Of a stretch of DNA of 64,000 nt, positions 47,436 through 55,404 are shown in pieces (within the stretch, counting starts at the first letter, position 1; each line of letters begins with the position of its first letter). Source of the stretch: an uncultured Oscillospiraceae bacterium (lineage in GTDB: Bacteria > Bacillota > Clostridia > Oscillospirales > Acutalibacteraceae); assembly GCA_900541565.1 (NCBI GenBank), contig UQKB01000003.1, positions 105,810-169,809 on the forward strand, given 5' to 3'. The notes under the pieces are model-generated. The model had not been told where the DNA came from. It saw only the letters and a list, made by a program, of their open reading frames with translations, and searched no databases. Made by a program: the position numbers and the translations under genes.

Positions 47436-48101
47436 ATGCAAAAAGAAGCTTTTTTAAAGAAATCCGGCATATTTTTAGGCATGCTTTATGATGATTTTGC
47501 AAGTACGCCTACCCTGCCGCTGCACAGCTTTGCAAAGGAAAAAACAGCAGCCGTAGCTGTCGACATGGTGAACGGCTTTGTTAAGGAAGGAAATCTTTCC
47601 AGCGCACGCATCCTGCAAATAAATGATAACGTCGCCGCATTTTGCGCCGCCTGCATCAAGCGGGCGCTGCCCGTTCTTGCATTTGCCGACAGCCATGCAA
47701 CGCAATGTCCGGAATTTTCTGACTATCCCGTGCATTGCCTGCATAACACACTTGAAAGCGAACTGACGCAGGAGCTAAAGTCCATACCCGGTATCAGGCG
47801 GATTGACAAAAACTCTACCAATGGATATCTGGAGCCGGAGTTTCAGCGGTTTTTGCTCGAAAACCCGCATCTGGACACATTTATTGTCACCGGCTGCTGT
47901 ACAGACCTTTGCATACAACAATTCTGCCTGACGCTGAAAGCCGCCTTTAACCGTGAAAACAGGCGCTGCCGTGTTGTTGTTCCGATACAGCTTACCGCAA
48001 CCTTTGACCTGCCCGTACACAACGGTGATTTTTCTGCCGTTTGTGCGTACTTTAACATGCGTCAAAACGGGATTGAAATCATAAACAATATAACTTTATA
48101 A
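47436..48101 (+). CDS. pncA: Isochorismatase-family cysteine hydrolase, probable nicotinamidase
   Basis: 221 residues. The catalytic triad of the family is visible: Asp near 43 in VAVDMVNGFVKEG, Lys in RIDKNSTNGY and Cys in VTGCCTDLCIQQF. FADSHATQCPEF supplies probable metal ligands. Predicted to convert nicotinamide to nicotinate, because pncB follows 16 bases later. CGGAGG precedes ATG 47436; an upstream GTG three codons earlier overlaps that site. Confidence 0.82.
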   Translation: MQKEAFLKKSGIFLGMLYDDFASTPTLPLHSFAKEKTAAVAVDMVNGFVKEGNLSSARILQINDNVAAFCAACIKRALPVLAFADSHATQCPEFSDYPVHCLHNTLESELTQELKSIPGIRRIDKNSTNGYLEPEFQRFLLENPHLDTFIVTGCCTDLCIQQFCLTLKAAFNRENRRCRVVVPIQLTATFDLPVHNGDFSAVCAYFNMRQNGIEIINNITL

Positions 48102-48116
48102 AAGGGAAGGATCGCT

Positions 48117-49604
48117 ATGGAGCACAATTTGAACGAGCGCAATTTAACAATGCTGGCCGATTTTTATGAGCTTACCATGGCTGGCGGCTATTTTGAAAAC
48201 GGGCTGCAAAATACTGTTGCTTATTTTGACATGTTTTTCCGAAAGATCCCAGACAACGGCGGCTTTGCAATTATGGCCGGCGTAGAACAGCTGATCGAAT
48301 ATCTGCAAAGCCTGCGCTTTTCAAAAGAAGATATTGCCTATTTGAAAGAAAAAAAGCTATTCAGCGACGCTTTTTTACGTTATCTTGCAGATTTTCGCTT
48401 TACCTGCGACGTATGGGCCGTACCGGAAGGTACGCCCATTTTCCCCAACGAACCGGTTGTAACTGTCAGAGGTCCCGTTATACAGGCGCAATTTATAGAA
48501 ACCATGCTCTTGTTATGCATCAACCACCAGAGCCTGATCGCTACAAAGGCAAACCGCATCTGCCGGGCAGCCGGCGGCCGGGCGGTTATGGAATTTGGGG
48601 CGCGCCGGGCGCAGGGCTTTGACGGCGCTGTTTACGGCGCAAGAGCAGCTTATATTGGAGGCTGCACAGGTACCTCCTGCGTGCTTTCCGATATTGCCTT
48701 TCAAACGCCTGCCCTGGGTACGATGGCGCATAGCTGGGTACAGATGTTTGACAGCGAGGAAGAAGCGTTTCGCGCATATGCAAGGCAATATCCGGAAAAT
48801 TGTACTCTGCTGGTAGACACGTATAACACCCTGCAGTCAGGCGTTCCAAATGCAATTAAAATTTTCAATGAAGAGCTGCTTCCAAAAGGCTTTCGCCCGG
48901 CCGGGATCCGGATTGACAGCGGGGATATTACCTATCTTTCAAAAAAAGCAAGAAAAATGCTGGATGCGGCAGGTTTTGCCGATTGTAAAATCTGCGCCTC
49001 CAACGCGCTTGATGAATATCTGATCCGCGATATGCTCCTGCAGGGCGCACCGATCGACCTGTTTGGCGTTGGGGAACGCCTGATTACGGCTTCTTCCGAC
49101 CCGGTATTTGGCGGTGTATATAAGCTGTGTGCAATAGAGTCGCACGGACGCATTTTGCCCAAAATCAAGATCAGCAACAATGTGTCTAAAATTACTACCC
49201 CTTGTTTTAAAAACCTTTACAGGTTATTTGACACGGCAAGCGGCAAGGCGATTGCCGATGTTATAACGCTGTTTGACGAAAAGATCGACGACAGCTCCCC
49301 TTATGTAATATTTGACCCACAGTTTACATGGAAAAGAAAAACCGTCACAGGCTTTAACGCAATTCCGCTGCGTGTACAGCTCTTTCAAAATGGGAAGCTG
49401 GTTTATACACCGCCCGGCCTGCAAAGGATCCAGACCTATTGTACATCCCAGCTTGAAACCTTATGGGACGAAGTAAAGCGCTTTGAAAACCCACATAATT
49501 ATTATGTAGACCTGTCCCAAAAACTGTGGGATACCAAAGATACGCTTATAAAAGAAAGGAGAGGCTTGTTTGCAAATTCGGCCGGAAGCACTGCAGGATT
49601 ATAA
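48117..49604 (+). CDS. pncB: Nicotinate phosphoribosyltransferase
   Basis: 495 residues. Opens with NLTMLADFYELTMAGGYF and contains MEFGARRAQGFDGAVYGARA (active site), VDTYNTLQSGVPNAI, GIRIDSGDITYLSKKAR and DLFGVGERLITASSDPVFGG. Makes nicotinate mononucleotide from nicotinate and PRPP. Forms a salvage operon with the nicotinamidase-like gene. A strong AAGGAGAGG site inside its end leads into a GNAT fragment. Confidence 0.95.
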   Translation: MEHNLNERNLTMLADFYELTMAGGYFENGLQNTVAYFDMFFRKIPDNGGFAIMAGVEQLIEYLQSLRFSKEDIAYLKEKKLFSDAFLRYLADFRFTCDVWAVPEGTPIFPNEPVVTVRGPVIQAQFIETMLLLCINHQSLIATKANRICRAAGGRAVMEFGARRAQGFDGAVYGARAAYIGGCTGTSCVLSDIAFQTPALGTMAHSWVQMFDSEEEAFRAYARQYPENCTLLVDTYNTLQSGVPNAIKIFNEELLPKGFRPAGIRIDSGDITYLSKKARKMLDAAGFADCKICASNALDEYLIRDMLLQGAPIDLFGVGERLITASSDPVFGGVYKLCAIESHGRILPKIKISNNVSKITTPCFKNLYRLFDTASGKAIADVITLFDEKIDDSSPYVIFDPQFTWKRKTVTGFNAIPLRVQLFQNGKLVYTPPGLQRIQTYCTSQLETLWDEVKRFENPHNYYVDLSQKLWDTKDTLIKERRGLFANSAGSTAGL

Positions 49605-49730
49605 TAAAATATATACATTGACCCAAACCGCGTTTGTATCGGCGATATCCCTAATTTATACGTCCTTGCCTGTACATTTCCCCCAAACATTTTAGAAAAT
49701 TTAAAAGGTAAGCCCGTTACGCTTACATAG
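49570..49730 (+). pseudogene. Internally deleted GNAT acetyltransferase remnant
   Basis: Starting at TTG 49570 behind AAGGAG, the frame reads MQIRPEALQDYNKIYTLTQT, a typical GNAT N-terminus. It soon goes out of phase. The next frame gives PNLYVLACTFPPNILENLKG and ends KPVTLT, which could be the C-terminus. The acetyl-CoA core is missing. It overlaps the end of pncB, as expected of a former third operon gene. Assignment is tentative because the pieces are short. Confidence 0.42.
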
Positions 49731-49741
49731 CCTGTAATAAT

Positions 49742-49773
49742 AAAAACCGTTCCTGCTGATACCGGAACGGTTT
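49742..49773 (-). terminator. Terminator of rnpB (bidirectional)
   Basis: AAACCGTTCC/GGAACGGTTT stem. Minus-strand T-run TTTTTATTATT right after it, and TTTAAAAA on the other side. Also ends the pncB transcript. Confidence 0.8.
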
Positions 49774-49779
49774 AAAAAC

Positions 49780-50127
49780 GCGACCAGGCCTGTAAGCCGG
49801 GTTCTGTCGTGAACAGCCATCTATCTTGGCGCGGCGTTGCCGCCTGCGCTCAATGCCACCTCCTAAAGACGCGCCGGGCCGGCGCATGCGTCTTTCCACG
49901 GTGTTGCTCCGAATAGGGTTTGCAGGGCCGTCAGGTTCCCCTGACGCCGGTGAGCTCTTACCTCGCCTTTCCACCCTTACCTGCCTTAACAGGCGGTATA
50001 TCTCTGTTGCACTTTCCCTGGGGTCGCCCCCGGCGGCCGTTAGCCGTTATTCTTGCCCTTTGGAGCCCGGACTTTCCTCGGACATGTGCTTTCGCAATAT
50101 GCCCGCGGCTGTTCAGCCTGCTCGCTG
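49780..50127 (-). ncRNA. rnpB: RNase P RNA, bacterial type A
   Basis: About 348 nt on the minus strand. Hallmarks: GAGGAAAGTCCGGGCTCC (P4 strand and CR-I) near the 5' end, GGTAAGGGTGGAAAGGCGAG in the middle, and CACGACAGAACCCGGCTTAC (CR-V, second P4 strand) near the 3' end. The ends pair as P1 (GCGAGCAGGC with GCCTGGTCGC). Ribozyme that matures tRNA 5' ends. Open frames in this segment are chance. Confidence 0.95.
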
Positions 50128-50132
50128 TAGTT

Positions 50133-50161
50133 ATTGTAATATACCCCCCGGTCTTTGTCAA
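50133..50161 (-). promoter_or_regulatory. Consensus sigma-A promoter of rnpB
   Basis: TTGACA (50156-50161), 17-base spacer, TACAAT (50133-50138); the start site falls at the rnpB 5' end. Confidence 0.85.
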
Positions 50162-50168
50162 ATACATG

Positions 50169-50197
50169 TTGCTCCCCGCTGCTTTTTGTTATATACT
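50169..50197 (+). promoter_or_regulatory. sigma-A promoter of the malic enzyme gene
   Basis: TTGCTC (50169-50174), 17-base spacer, TATACT (50192-50197). Back to back with the rnpB promoter: the two -35 boxes are 7 bases apart. Confidence 0.65.
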
Positions 50198-50257
50198 TTA
50201 TAAAGCGAGCGTTTTGAGCAAACAGACGTGGCATCGTATTGGAAAGGACTGTAAAAG

Positions 50258-51430
50258 ATGGACATACAAAACGAATCTTTAAAAAAGCATTACCAATGGA
50301 ATGGGAAAATTGAAATTGTATCCAGAGTTCCCATACATACAGCAAAGGATCTTTCGCTTGCCTATACCCCAGGCGTTGCCGAGCCGTGTATTGCCATACA
50401 GCAGGATTATAAAAAGTCTTTTCAGCTTACACGCAGGAACAACCTTGTAGCGGTTGTGACAGACGGTACCGCCGTTTTAGGGCTTGGCGATATAGGCCCG
50501 GAAGCCGGCATGCCCGTTATGGAAGGAAAATGCGCGCTTTTTAAGGAGTTTGCCGATGTGGACGCGTTCCCTATTTGCGTGCGTTCCAAGAATATAGAGG
50601 ATATTGTAAAAACCGTATATCTGATTTCCGGAAGCTTTGGCGGGATCAATCTAGAGGATATTTCCGCCCCGCGCTGCTTTGAGATAGAGCGGCGTTTAAA
50701 GGAAATATGCGATATTCCCGTTTTTCATGACGACCAGCACGGCACCGCCATTGTGGTTGCCGCTGCGCTGCTCAACGCTCTGAAGGTTGTAAAGAAGGAA
50801 ATCAGCACTATTAAAGTTGTAATCAACGGAGCAGGATCAGCCGGAATCGCCATTGCCAAACACCTTTTGAATATGGGGGTACGCCATCTGATTATGGTAG
50901 ACCGCTTTGGCATCATTTGTGAAGGCATGTTTGAGCTTAATTCGGAACAGGCCTTTATGGCCGCCGTTACAAACAGAGAGCATAAAAGAGGCTCGCTTTG
51001 CGACGCACTGGAGGGCGCGGATATGTTTTTAGGCGTTTCGGCTCCCAATATTGTTACAGAAGATATGATAAAAAATATGGCTGAAAATCCCATTGTCTTT
51101 GCGATGGCAAACCCTACGCCAGAAATTATGCCGGACGCGGCTAAGCGCGCTGGCGCTGCCGTTATTGGAACAGGAAGGTCTGATTTTCCCAACCAAATCA
51201 ATAATGTGTTGGCCTTCCCCGGTATTTTCAGAGGCGCGCTGGATTGCCGCGCCACTGAAATTAACGAGGAAATGAAGGTAGCGGCCTCCCTTGCCATTGC
51301 ACAGCTTGTTCCCGAAGAAAAACTGTGTGCAGAATATATTCTGCCAGACGCACTGGATAAAAGGATTGGAAGCGCCGTCGCTCAGGCGGTTGCCCGGGCC
51401 GCCAGGGAAACCGGCGCCGCAAGAATATAA
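50258..51430 (+). CDS. NAD(P)-dependent malic enzyme
   Basis: 390 residues, the short prokaryotic type without a phosphotransacetylase tail. Motifs: SLAYTPGVAEPCIAI, VTDGTAVLGLGDIGPEAGMP (catalytic region), FHDDQHGTAIVVAAALLNAL (metal site), the Rossmann GAGSAGIAIAKHL and FAMANPTPEIMP. Decarboxylates malate to pyruvate with NAD(P)H production. NAD or NADP preference cannot be read with certainty. AAAGGA precedes the ATG. Confidence 0.94.
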   Translation: MDIQNESLKKHYQWNGKIEIVSRVPIHTAKDLSLAYTPGVAEPCIAIQQDYKKSFQLTRRNNLVAVVTDGTAVLGLGDIGPEAGMPVMEGKCALFKEFADVDAFPICVRSKNIEDIVKTVYLISGSFGGINLEDISAPRCFEIERRLKEICDIPVFHDDQHGTAIVVAAALLNALKVVKKEISTIKVVINGAGSAGIAIAKHLLNMGVRHLIMVDRFGIICEGMFELNSEQAFMAAVTNREHKRGSLCDALEGADMFLGVSAPNIVTEDMIKNMAENPIVFAMANPTPEIMPDAAKRAGAAVIGTGRSDFPNQINNVLAFPGIFRGALDCRATEINEEMKVAASLAIAQLVPEEKLCAEYILPDALDKRIGSAVAQAVARAARETGAARI

Positions 51431-51442
51431 AAATACAATGCG

Positions 51443-51473
51443 CCCGCGTTGCCTCTGTAAAGAGGGACGCGGG
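51443..51473. terminator. Hairpin between convergent malic enzyme and cca genes
   Basis: GCCCGCGT and ACGCGGGC arms enclose CCTCT/AGAGG. No U-run, and the cca stop is adjacent. Confidence 0.4.
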
Positions 51474-52814
51474 CTATTCGCTGTAAAAAAGCTGCTTTGC
51501 CTTTTGCAGCAGTACATCCTTTTTGTTGGGAAGACTGTCGTCTATCACCATATCGAGCAGCCGGTTTAAAAGCAGCCCGACCTGCTTTCCCTGCGGAATG
51601 CCTAGCGCAAGCAGATCATCCCCGCAAACTGCAAGATCACGCAGAGAAAAGCAGTCGCCGTTTTGCAGCACGGCCTGGAGGGTCGTTTCGTACGCTTTAA
51701 TCAGCCCAATCTTTTCTGCACGGCGAAAATCTGATTGGGCTGCGATATCCGCTCTTCTGATCCATGCAAGCTGACGCGCAATATCCGCTCCCGTTTTCTG
51801 CAGCAGGCGCTTGACCGCACGCTGTGTAGGCGCACAGCGGTAATCATGATACAGGATCAGCGTTACCACACGCTCTATGCACTTTTTGGAAAAATGCATG
51901 CGGGTAAGGATTTCACGCGCCATTTTTGCGCTGACGGCCGGGTGCCCATGATAATGCGACACCCACTGTGCGTCTGTTGTTTGTACGGCAGGCTTGCCAA
52001 TATCATGAAGCAGCATGGCAAGCCGCAGGTCTTCCTGCGGCTTAATTGCTTCTATCGCCGTTACGGTGTGTTCCCACAGGGAAAGGTTGTGGTAAGGTGT
52101 GTTTTGATCAAAATGAAGCATTGGCTTAAGCTCTGGTATACATACAGCAAGCACGTCGCCAAATTGTCTTAATACCGCTCCTACATTTTTCCCCATAAGC
52201 AGCATGTGTATTTCTTTTGCACACCGCTGCAAAGAAACACGCGTGAGGAGCGCTTTTTTTAAATGAATTGCCTGCGCCGTTTTTGCTTCTATTGAAAAAG
52301 ACAGAACCGATGCAAAGCGCAGCGCGCGCAGCATGCGCAGTGCATCTTCCTCAAATCGCTTCTGCGCGTTCCCTACACAGCGTATTCTGTGTTTTTCCAG
52401 ATCCTCCCTTCCTCCAAAGCAATCGATAATCCCCTCTTTCTCCCCGTAAGCCATAGCGTTTATTGTAAAGTCACGGCGGGCCAGATCCTTTTTGAGCGCA
52501 CCGGTAAAGGTAACCTTGTCAGGATGCCGGCTGTCGCTGTAAGCGCCATCCACACGGTAGGTAGTAATTTCATAAACCTCCTGCCCGAGCACAACACCAA
52601 CCGTGCCATGGGCCATGCCGTCCTGTACAAGACGATATGAGGAAAAACAGCGCACAATCTGCGCAGGAAGGGCGTTTGTGGCAATATCCCAGTCCTGCGG
52701 CGTTTTTCCGCGCAGACTGTCACGTATACAGCCGCCGACAGCATACGCCTGATAACCGTTTTGCTGCAATCGTCTTATAATTTCCCGCGCCTGTGCAGGC
52801 ATATGGATTTCCAC
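51474..52814 (-). CDS. cca: CCA-adding tRNA nucleotidyltransferase with HD domain
   Basis: 446 residues. Nucleotidyltransferase motifs AVGGCIRDSLRGK and DWDIATNA, then RRDFTINAMAY and FEEDALRMLRALRFAS. A C-terminal HD domain has AMLLHDIGKPAV, YHGHPAVSAKMA and ILYHDYR. Adds CCA to tRNA 3' ends; the HD part may have phosphatase or phosphodiesterase activity. The start is GTG 52814 behind GAAGGTG; ATG 12 bases later is the alternative. Confidence 0.92.
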   Translation of the reverse strand: MEIHMPAQAREIIRRLQQNGYQAYAVGGCIRDSLRGKTPQDWDIATNALPAQIVRCFSSYRLVQDGMAHGTVGVVLGQEVYEITTYRVDGAYSDSRHPDKVTFTGALKKDLARRDFTINAMAYGEKEGIIDCFGGREDLEKHRIRCVGNAQKRFEEDALRMLRALRFASVLSFSIEAKTAQAIHLKKALLTRVSLQRCAKEIHMLLMGKNVGAVLRQFGDVLAVCIPELKPMLHFDQNTPYHNLSLWEHTVTAIEAIKPQEDLRLAMLLHDIGKPAVQTTDAQWVSHYHGHPAVSAKMAREILTRMHFSKKCIERVVTLILYHDYRCAPTQRAVKRLLQKTGADIARQLAWIRRADIAAQSDFRRAEKIGLIKAYETTLQAVLQNGDCFSLRDLAVCGDDLLALGIPQGKQVGLLLNRLLDMVIDDSLPNKKDVLLQKAKQLFYSE

Positions 52815-52923
52815 AGTTTCACCTTCTTTTCCTGATTGCAATTTAAATATTTTTTGTTTTCTAAGGCCAAACCAGCACAGCCTTCTATTGCAAAATACAT
52901 GGTTGATCTACAAAAAATAAAGA

Positions 52924-52952
52924 TTGACATTTTTTGTTTTTAATCATATAAT
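52924..52952 (+). promoter_or_regulatory. Perfect consensus sigma-A promoter before the CDF leader
   Basis: TTGACA, 17-base spacer, TATAAT: both hexamers and the spacing are exact. Confidence 0.92.
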
Positions 52953-52958
52953 AGAAAA

Positions 52959-53061
52959 AATATCAGATAAGGGTTTTCTTATCGGGCTGTTGTTTACAGC
53001 AGCAGATGTAATTTTCGGCGTCTGCGGGACAATATAGTTATTGTTCCGCAGACGTTTTTTT
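52959..53061 (+). ncRNA. Structured leader with terminator upstream of the CDF exporter (attenuator or small RNA)
   Basis: About 100 nt starting near 52959. It holds GATAAG/CTTATC and GCTG/CAGC hairpins, then a 16-bp terminator stem (53019-53034 with 53039-53054, GGGACAATA facing TATTGTTCC) and seven T. The CDF start codon follows 27 bases on. Promoter-leader-terminator-gene is the layout of a transcriptional riboswitch or a stand-alone small RNA. I could not match it to the NiCo, yybP-ykoY or fluoride riboswitch consensus from memory. Confidence 0.55.
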
Positions 53062-53087
53062 CCTATACGAATGAAAAGGGGACGCTG

Positions 53088-53972
53088 ATGATGGATACGG
53101 CACAATCCAAAAAAATTGCCATGCGGGTTTCTTGGGTCAGTATTATTATAAATATCGTTTTATCTGCCGGAAAATTTGTGGCAGGTATTGTGGGGAGTTC
53201 CTCTGCCATGATTTCAGACGCCGTGCATTCTGCTTCCGACGTTTTCAGCACGCTGGTTGTAATTGTTGGGGTGAATATTTCCAGCAAAAGCTCTGACAAT
53301 GAGCACCAATACGGGCATGAGCGTATGGAATGCATCGCGGCTTTTATACTTGCCGTAATTCTTTGCGCAACCGGTATTGGAATTGGCTATTCGGGGATTG
53401 TTAAAATCTTTTCCGGCGGGGAATCCATCGAAACACCCGGCCTGCTTCCGCTGATTGCCGCAATCGTGTCAATTGCCGTGAAGGAATGGATGTACTGGTA
53501 CACGCTTGGCGCTGCCAAAAAAATTCGTTCCGGCTCCTTAAAAGCAGACGCCTGGCATCACAGAAGCGACGCGCTTTCTTCTGTGGGAAGCTTTATCGGC
53601 ATATTAGGCGCGCGCATGGGATTCCCTGTTTTGGACCCAATTGCAAGCGTCGTGATCTGCCTGATGATCATCAAGGCTTCATATGATATCGTTAAAGATG
53701 CGGTGGATAAGCTGGTAGACAAATCATGCGATACACAAACGATCCAGCAAATGCACACCGTTATTCTGGAGCAGGAAGGCGTTTTAGGCGTAGATATGCT
53801 CAAGACAAGGCTGTTTGGCTCCAAAATATATGTAGACGTTGAAATCTGCGCTGACGGTGCGCAAAGCCTAAGCCAGGCGCACGCCATTGCCGAGGCCGTA
53901 CATGATACTTTAGAAAAAGAGTTCCCTGCCGTAAAACATTGTATGGTGCATGTAAACCCTAAAAAAGAATAA
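53088..53972 (+). CDS. Cation diffusion facilitator family metal exporter
   Basis: 294 residues with six membrane helices and a cytoplasmic C-terminal domain. Transport-site motifs: ISDAVHSASDVFST in helix 2 (HxxxD) and DAWHHRSDALSS in helix 5 (HxxxD), with the loop HQYGHERME between. HxxxD in both helices is usual for Zn/Co-type members, but metal choice is inference. AAAAGGGGA precedes the ATG. Preceded by an attenuator-like leader, suggesting metal-dependent control. Confidence 0.9.
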   Translation: MMDTAQSKKIAMRVSWVSIIINIVLSAGKFVAGIVGSSSAMISDAVHSASDVFSTLVVIVGVNISSKSSDNEHQYGHERMECIAAFILAVILCATGIGIGYSGIVKIFSGGESIETPGLLPLIAAIVSIAVKEWMYWYTLGAAKKIRSGSLKADAWHHRSDALSSVGSFIGILGARMGFPVLDPIASVVICLMIIKASYDIVKDAVDKLVDKSCDTQTIQQMHTVILEQEGVLGVDMLKTRLFGSKIYVDVEICADGAQSLSQAHAIAEAVHDTLEKEFPAVKHCMVHVNPKKE

Positions 53973-53979
53973 GCTATCT

Positions 53980-54016
53980 ACGCGCTGGCCTATATCTATA
54001 CGCCAAGGCCGCGCGT
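53980..54016 (+). terminator. Terminator of the CDF gene
   Basis: ACGCGC-T-GGCC pairs with GGCC-GCGCGT, followed by six T. Confidence 0.75.
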
Positions 54017-54060
54017 ATTTTTTCTGCTGCTGTTAGTTACTTTTTGTATCAATAAAAATT

Positions 54061-54114
54061 GCCCTTAAAAGCCAATCGCTGCATACACGTACCAACCGTC
54101 TGGCTTTTAAGGGC
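54061..54114. terminator. Bidirectional terminator between CDF and purD
   Basis: 14-bp perfect arms GCCCTTAAAAGCCA and TGGCTTTTAAGGGC around a 26-nt loop, T-runs on both strands. Ends the pur operon. Confidence 0.8.
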
Positions 54115-54118
54115 GTTT

Positions 54119-55384
54119 TTATTTTGTCTTTCCAATATCCCTGCGATAAAAGCAGTCTGTAAAGTGTATTTTTTCAACGGCGCGATACGCCTTTTCCAGT
54201 GCGCTGTTCAGCGTTGGCGCCTTTGCGGTAACGCCCAGAACTCTTCCGCCGTTTGTGTAAAACACGCCGTCCTTACATGCCGTACCGGCATGATATACAA
54301 CAGCATCGGCAACCTGCCCGTTTGCGTCAAGACCATCGATTATATAGCCCTTCTGATAGCTTTCCGGATAGCCACCGCTTGCAATGACCACGCATGCGGA
54401 GCAGTCTTTCGACCATACAAGCTCTATATCTGCAAGCCTTTCGTCAATGACCGCGTCACAAATATCAAGCAGGTCTGTTTTAAGGCGGGGCAGTACAACC
54501 TGTGCCTCCGGGTCACCAAAGCGTGCGTTATACTCGATCACCTTCGGTCCGTCCGGTGTAAGCATCAATCCAAAATACAAACATCCCTTGAAAGGCCGCC
54601 CTTCCGCTTGCATTGCGCGGATGGTCGGCTCAAAAATGGTATTCTGGCAAATTTGTGCCATTTCCTCCGTATAGTAAGGGTTGGGACTGATGGTACCCAT
54701 ACCGCCCGTGTTCAAGCCCCGGTCGCCATCCAACGCCCTTTTGTGATCTTTGGAAGAAACCATCGGCCGGATCGTCTTCCCATCTGTAAATGCAAGCACT
54801 GAAACCTCCGGGCCGGTTAAAAACTCTTCAATCACAACACGATTGCCGGACTCTCCAAACTTTTTATCCTCCATAATCGAAAGGATCGCCTGCTTTGCCT
54901 GCTCCATCGTCTGGGCAATGATGACGCCCTTTCCAAGCGCCAGGCCGTCTGCTTTGACCACAACCGGCAATTTCCCCTGCATTTCTACATAAGCAATCGC
55001 ATCCTTGCTGTTGTCAAACACCTCATAGTCCGCTGTAGGAATGCCATACTTTTTCATTAAATTTTTAGAAAAGACCTTGCTGGCCTCAATCTGCGCCGCC
55101 TTTGCATCCGGCCCAAAAGCCCGTATACCCTGTGCGTTCAAGGCGTCCACCATGCCGTCCGCAAGCGGGTCGTCGGGTGCTACAAACACCATATCAATTT
55201 TTTTTTCCTTTGCAAACTGTACAATCGCCGCTTTGTCTGTAACCGGGATATCCACACAGATGGCTTCTTTTCCAATTCCGCCGTTGCCGGGCGCGCAATA
55301 CAGCGCTTCCAGCCGCGGACTTTCATTTAATTTATGGATCAGCGCATGCTCGCGCCCACCGCTTCCGATCATTAAAACCTTCAT
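54119..55384 (-). CDS. purD: Phosphoribosylamine-glycine ligase
   Basis: 421 residues from ATG 55384 (AAGGAAAAAG upstream). VLMIGSGGREHALIHKL, APGNGGIG, ATP-grasp VVVKADGLALGKGVIIA, LNTGGMGTISPNPYY and EYNARFGDPEAQVVLPRL are diagnostic. Second step of purine synthesis: 5-phosphoribosylamine to GAR. Last gene of the pur operon, immediately upstream of a strong terminator. Confidence 0.96.
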   Translation of the reverse strand: MKVLMIGSGGREHALIHKLNESPRLEALYCAPGNGGIGKEAICVDIPVTDKAAIVQFAKEKKIDMVFVAPDDPLADGMVDALNAQGIRAFGPDAKAAQIEASKVFSKNLMKKYGIPTADYEVFDNSKDAIAYVEMQGKLPVVVKADGLALGKGVIIAQTMEQAKQAILSIMEDKKFGESGNRVVIEEFLTGPEVSVLAFTDGKTIRPMVSSKDHKRALDGDRGLNTGGMGTISPNPYYTEEMAQICQNTIFEPTIRAMQAEGRPFKGCLYFGLMLTPDGPKVIEYNARFGDPEAQVVLPRLKTDLLDICDAVIDERLADIELVWSKDCSACVVIASGGYPESYQKGYIIDGLDANGQVADAVVYHAGTACKDGVFYTNGGRVLGVTAKAPTLNSALEKAYRAVEKIHFTDCFYRRDIGKTK

Positions 55385-55404
55385 ATATCTTTTTCCTTCC
55401 CTTA

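Noticed and set aside
49723..50203. Overlapping short frames on both strands near 49.7-50.3 kb
   Set aside because: The segment is RNase P RNA with its promoter and terminator.
52959..53061. Known metal riboswitch (NiCo or manganese class) before the CDF gene
   Set aside because: The conserved G-rich junction words I remember for those classes are not visible. Left as unassigned structure.
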